64,000 nucleotides of DNA, taken from assembly GCF_024189315.1 (NCBI RefSeq), contig NZ_JAIZEO010000006.1, positions 1 to 64,000 on the forward strand, in the 5' to 3' direction. Every line of letters begins with the position of its first letter. The first letter of the stretch is position 1. The notes below the pieces were generated by a model that saw only the letters and a program-made list of their open reading frames with translations, made no database searches and had not been told where the DNA came from. A program made the position numbers and the translations under genes. Positions 62,363 through 64,000 of this stretch are shown piece after piece. This DNA comes from Halobacillus sp. A5 (lineage in GTDB: Bacteria; Bacillota; Bacilli; Bacillales; Halobacillaceae).

Positions 62363-63268
62363 ATGGGGCATCATCATCACCACGACCATACAACGGGAAA
62401 CATAAAAGTAGCATTCTTTTTAAATCTCAGCTTTACAATTATCGAGCTTATAGGCGGCATACTCACAAACAGTATGGCCATTATTTCAGACGCACTGCAT
62501 GACCTGGGAGACTCCCTGTCGCTGGGGCTGGCCTGGTTTTTGCAAAGATTCTCTAAGAAAGGGAAAACGCATCATTTCTCCTTTGGGTTTAAACGGTTCT
62601 CTCTCCTCGCTGCGCTGATAAACAGCGTTGTGTTGGTGGCCGGCTCGATCTTTATTCTCTCAGAAGCAATTCCTAGACTTATGGATCCTGAACAGCCGCA
62701 TACGTTAGGTATGATGGGACTTGCGGTACTAGGTGTTCTTGTAAATGGAGCGGCTGTCCTCAGACTTAAGGGCGGCGAATCAATAAATCAGAAGGTAATG
62801 ACGTGGCATTTACTCGAAGATGTACTGGGCTGGGTCGCTGTCTTTATCGTCAGTGTCGTAATGACTTTTATTGATTTACCGATTCTTGACCCACTTGCTT
62901 CAATTGCCATAACGTTATACATTCTTTATAACGTTATTGTGAACCTAATCAAAACGATGAGGTTATTCCTTGAGGGCGTACCAGAAAATATTGATCTCGA
63001 CGGGATCATTGAGAAGATTAATGCACTGCCAAGGATTCAATCGACTCATCATACCCATTTATGGTCACTTGATGGAGAGCATCATGCGTTTTCCACACAC
63101 GTGGTCGTACCTTCATCCTCAACTAAAGAAGAGGTGTGTGCCATTAAAGACGACGTTAAAGAAGTCATCAATCCCATTCACCTTGACCATATTACGATAG
63201 AAATTGAATATGAAGACGAATACTGCGCAATGCTGGAACAAGACGAAGGAGGCACAGAGCATGGATGA
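62363..63268 (+). CDS. Cation diffusion facilitator zinc exporter (CzcD/ZitB-like)
   Basis: A 301-residue CDF transporter with six transmembrane segments, a His-rich N-terminus (GHHHHHDH) and a cytoplasmic C-terminal domain. Transport site residues are H46 and D50 ([14 protein letters not shown]2) and H149 and D153 ([11 protein letters not shown]5). It exports Zn2+ or related metals in exchange for protons. GGAGG lies upstream of the ATG. It overlaps the ArsR gene. Confidence 0.92.
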   Translation: MGHHHHHDHTTGNIKVAFFLNLSFTIIELIGGILTNSMAIISDALHDLGDSLSLGLAWFLQRFSKKGKTHHFSFGFKRFSLLAALINSVVLVAGSIFILSEAIPRLMDPEQPHTLGMMGLAVLGVLVNGAAVLRLKGGESINQKVMTWHLLEDVLGWVAVFIVSVVMTFIDLPILDPLASIAITLYILYNVIVNLIKTMRLFLEGVPENIDLDGIIEKINALPRIQSTHHTHLWSLDGEHHAFSTHVVVPSSSTKEEVCAIKDDVKEVINPIHLDHITIEIEYEDEYCAMLEQDEGGTEHG

Positions 63269-63569
63269 TTCTTATACGAAAGAACTTGATGAAGAAACGT
63301 TGTTTGTTGTCACTCAGACATTTAAAGCTTTATCCGACCACACTCGTGTGCGTATTCTGAATTTACTTTTTGAGAAAGAATACAGTGTGAATGAAATAGC
63401 GGAAAGCTTAAACCTGCGCCAGTCGACGGTCTCCCACCAACTGCGTTTCTTAAAAAACCTGCGCCTGGTGAAATACCGCCGTGAGGGAACCACCATTTAT
63501 TATTCTCATGATGATGAGCATGTGATCAACGTCCTTCAGCAGATGATCCAGCACGCCCTGCACCATTAG
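63261..63569 (+). CDS. ArsR/SmtB family zinc-sensing repressor (CzrA-like)
   Basis: A 102-residue winged-helix repressor. The recognition helix is [20 protein letters not shown]. The alpha-5 metal site D85, H87, H98 and H101 has exactly the spacing of S. aureus CzrA (D84, H86, H97, H100), arguing for Zn/Co sensing. The start is ATG 63261, 8 nt after GAAGGAGG, overlapping the end of the exporter gene. It should bind the operator at 62321-62340. Confidence 0.9.
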   Translation: MDDSYTKELDEETLFVVTQTFKALSDHTRVRILNLLFEKEYSVNEIAESLNLRQSTVSHQLRFLKNLRLVKYRREGTTIYYSHDDEHVINVLQQMIQHALHH

Positions 63570-63602
63570 GTGAAACCTTATAATTTAACGAAAAGTCCAT
63601 TC

Positions 63603-63638
63603 AAAAAGGCTGCCTCACACTCAGGCATCCTTTTTTTG
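63603..63638. terminator. Bidirectional terminator
   Basis: AAAAAGGCTGCCT and AGGCATCCTTTTTTT stem between convergent genes. Confidence 0.85.
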
Positions 63639-63641
63639 CTT

Positions 63642-64000
63642 TTATAATTCCAATGTTTCGGGTGTATTGTCTCCTGCATTCATAAGACGAATACTTTCAG
63701 GATAAATTTCAAGTACGATATAATCTGGATCCCCTTTACTCGTAAACCAGCGCTCCATTTGTTCACTCCAGAGCCAATCCTTAATCTTCTGATCTTCACG
63801 GATCTTCGCCTGTCCTTCAACTTCTAAATAGGAATCCCCTAAACCTTCACCTTCATAACCGATTAAAATATGAACATTAGGGTTCTCCTCTATTTCTTCA
63901 GCCTTGTGCGTTTCTTTATGAGTCGGGGTATAAAATGTAAATTCATCGTCATTGGAAAAAGTCATATACCTCGTGTGCGGCTTGCCGTTTTTAACGGTAG
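63642..64000 (-). CDS. Pyridoxamine 5'-phosphate oxidase-like general stress protein (5' end outside window)
   Basis: The frame remains open to the window edge (upstream residues read TVKNGKPHTRYMTFSNDDEF), so the start is beyond 64000. At least 118 residues are visible. The FMN-binding split barrel (HTRYMTF, ENPNVHILIGYEG) and VLEIYPESIRLMNAG resemble general stress protein 26/YdaG-type PPOX proteins. Exact substrate unknown; sigma-B control is typical of the family but cannot be checked here. Confidence 0.8.
   Translation of the reverse strand, partial: TVKNGKPHTRYMTFSNDDEFTFYTPTHKETHKAEEIEENPNVHILIGYEGEGLGDSYLEVEGQAKIREDQKIKDWLWSEQMERWFTSKGDPDYIVLEIYPESIRLMNAGDNTPETLEL

Overview
The window is a piece of a Bacillaceae chromosome, most likely a halophilic or halotolerant spore former of the Halobacillus/Virgibacillus type. 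Support for this: gene order over the left third (tRNAs, sprT/ydcK, cmpA, tex/ydcI, the rsb-sigB operon, ndoA-ndoAI, alr, ydcC, nnr, acpS, rhomboid ydcA, cshA) matches the B. subtilis ydb-ydc region. Sporulation-linked genes (cmpA, ydcC, a YppG-type coat protein) are present. There is a BCCT betaine transporter, and several exported proteins are very acidic. The genus is inferred from remembered family and synteny knowledge, not from a search.

Layout. 1-1474: twelve tRNA genes on the minus strand with a promoter at 1535-1561. They run toward what looks like the leader of an rRNA operon that begins just outside the window. 1671-4504: sprT-like gene, the tiny cmpA gene, and tex. 4602-9484: the complete stressosome and general-stress operon rsbR-S-T-U-V-W-sigB-rsbX, with an internal sigma-B promoter overlapping the rsbU stop codon. 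9759-17319: MazF/MazE (NdoA/NdoAI), alanine racemase, YdcC lipoprotein, NAD(P)HX repair enzyme, AcpS, rhomboid protease, and CshA helicase with a long structured leader.

17692-33000 is an accessory mix: DMT transporter, DegV, hydrolase, YppG, glutaredoxin, SDR enzymes, an ABC-F protein preceded by a leader ORF and a transcription attenuator, MarR regulators, a lipid kinase, a YknW/YknX-like pair lacking its ABC partners, a luciferase-like monooxygenase, and a BMP-type binding lipoprotein translationally coupled to a chemoreceptor. 36768-42843 holds an E. coli Ynj-like ABC importer with a frameshifted binding protein, a TVP38/DedA-type membrane protein, and a SelD-type flavoprotein on the opposite strand. 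42941-50958 carries a thioredoxin, PopT-type DUF368, OpuD, small redox and Fe-S proteins, Ohr, and a lytic transglycosylase. 51171-51370 is a probable structured non-coding RNA. 51368-64000 carries a second lipid kinase, GNAT enzymes, an omega-amidase, bacterial nitric oxide synthase, CoA-disulfide reductase, an aminotransferase, aldehyde dehydrogenase, DUF2254, a CDF zinc exporter with its CzrA-like repressor, and a partial general stress protein at the right edge.

Non-genic structure is unusually rich. A long dispersed repeat family occurs in at least five intergenic gaps (34484-34905, 41245-41345, 53940-54080, 55340-55513, 58458-58600). A 127-bp element with perfect 18-bp terminal inverted repeats sits inside the first copy. 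A six-unit array with an exact 20-bp period lies at 41573-41679, with a two-unit relative at 19717-19746. I see no CRISPR array, prophage or transposase gene. Many genes use TTG or GTG starts preceded by strong Shine-Dalgarno sites, and I moved starts where the ribosome binding site decided them.
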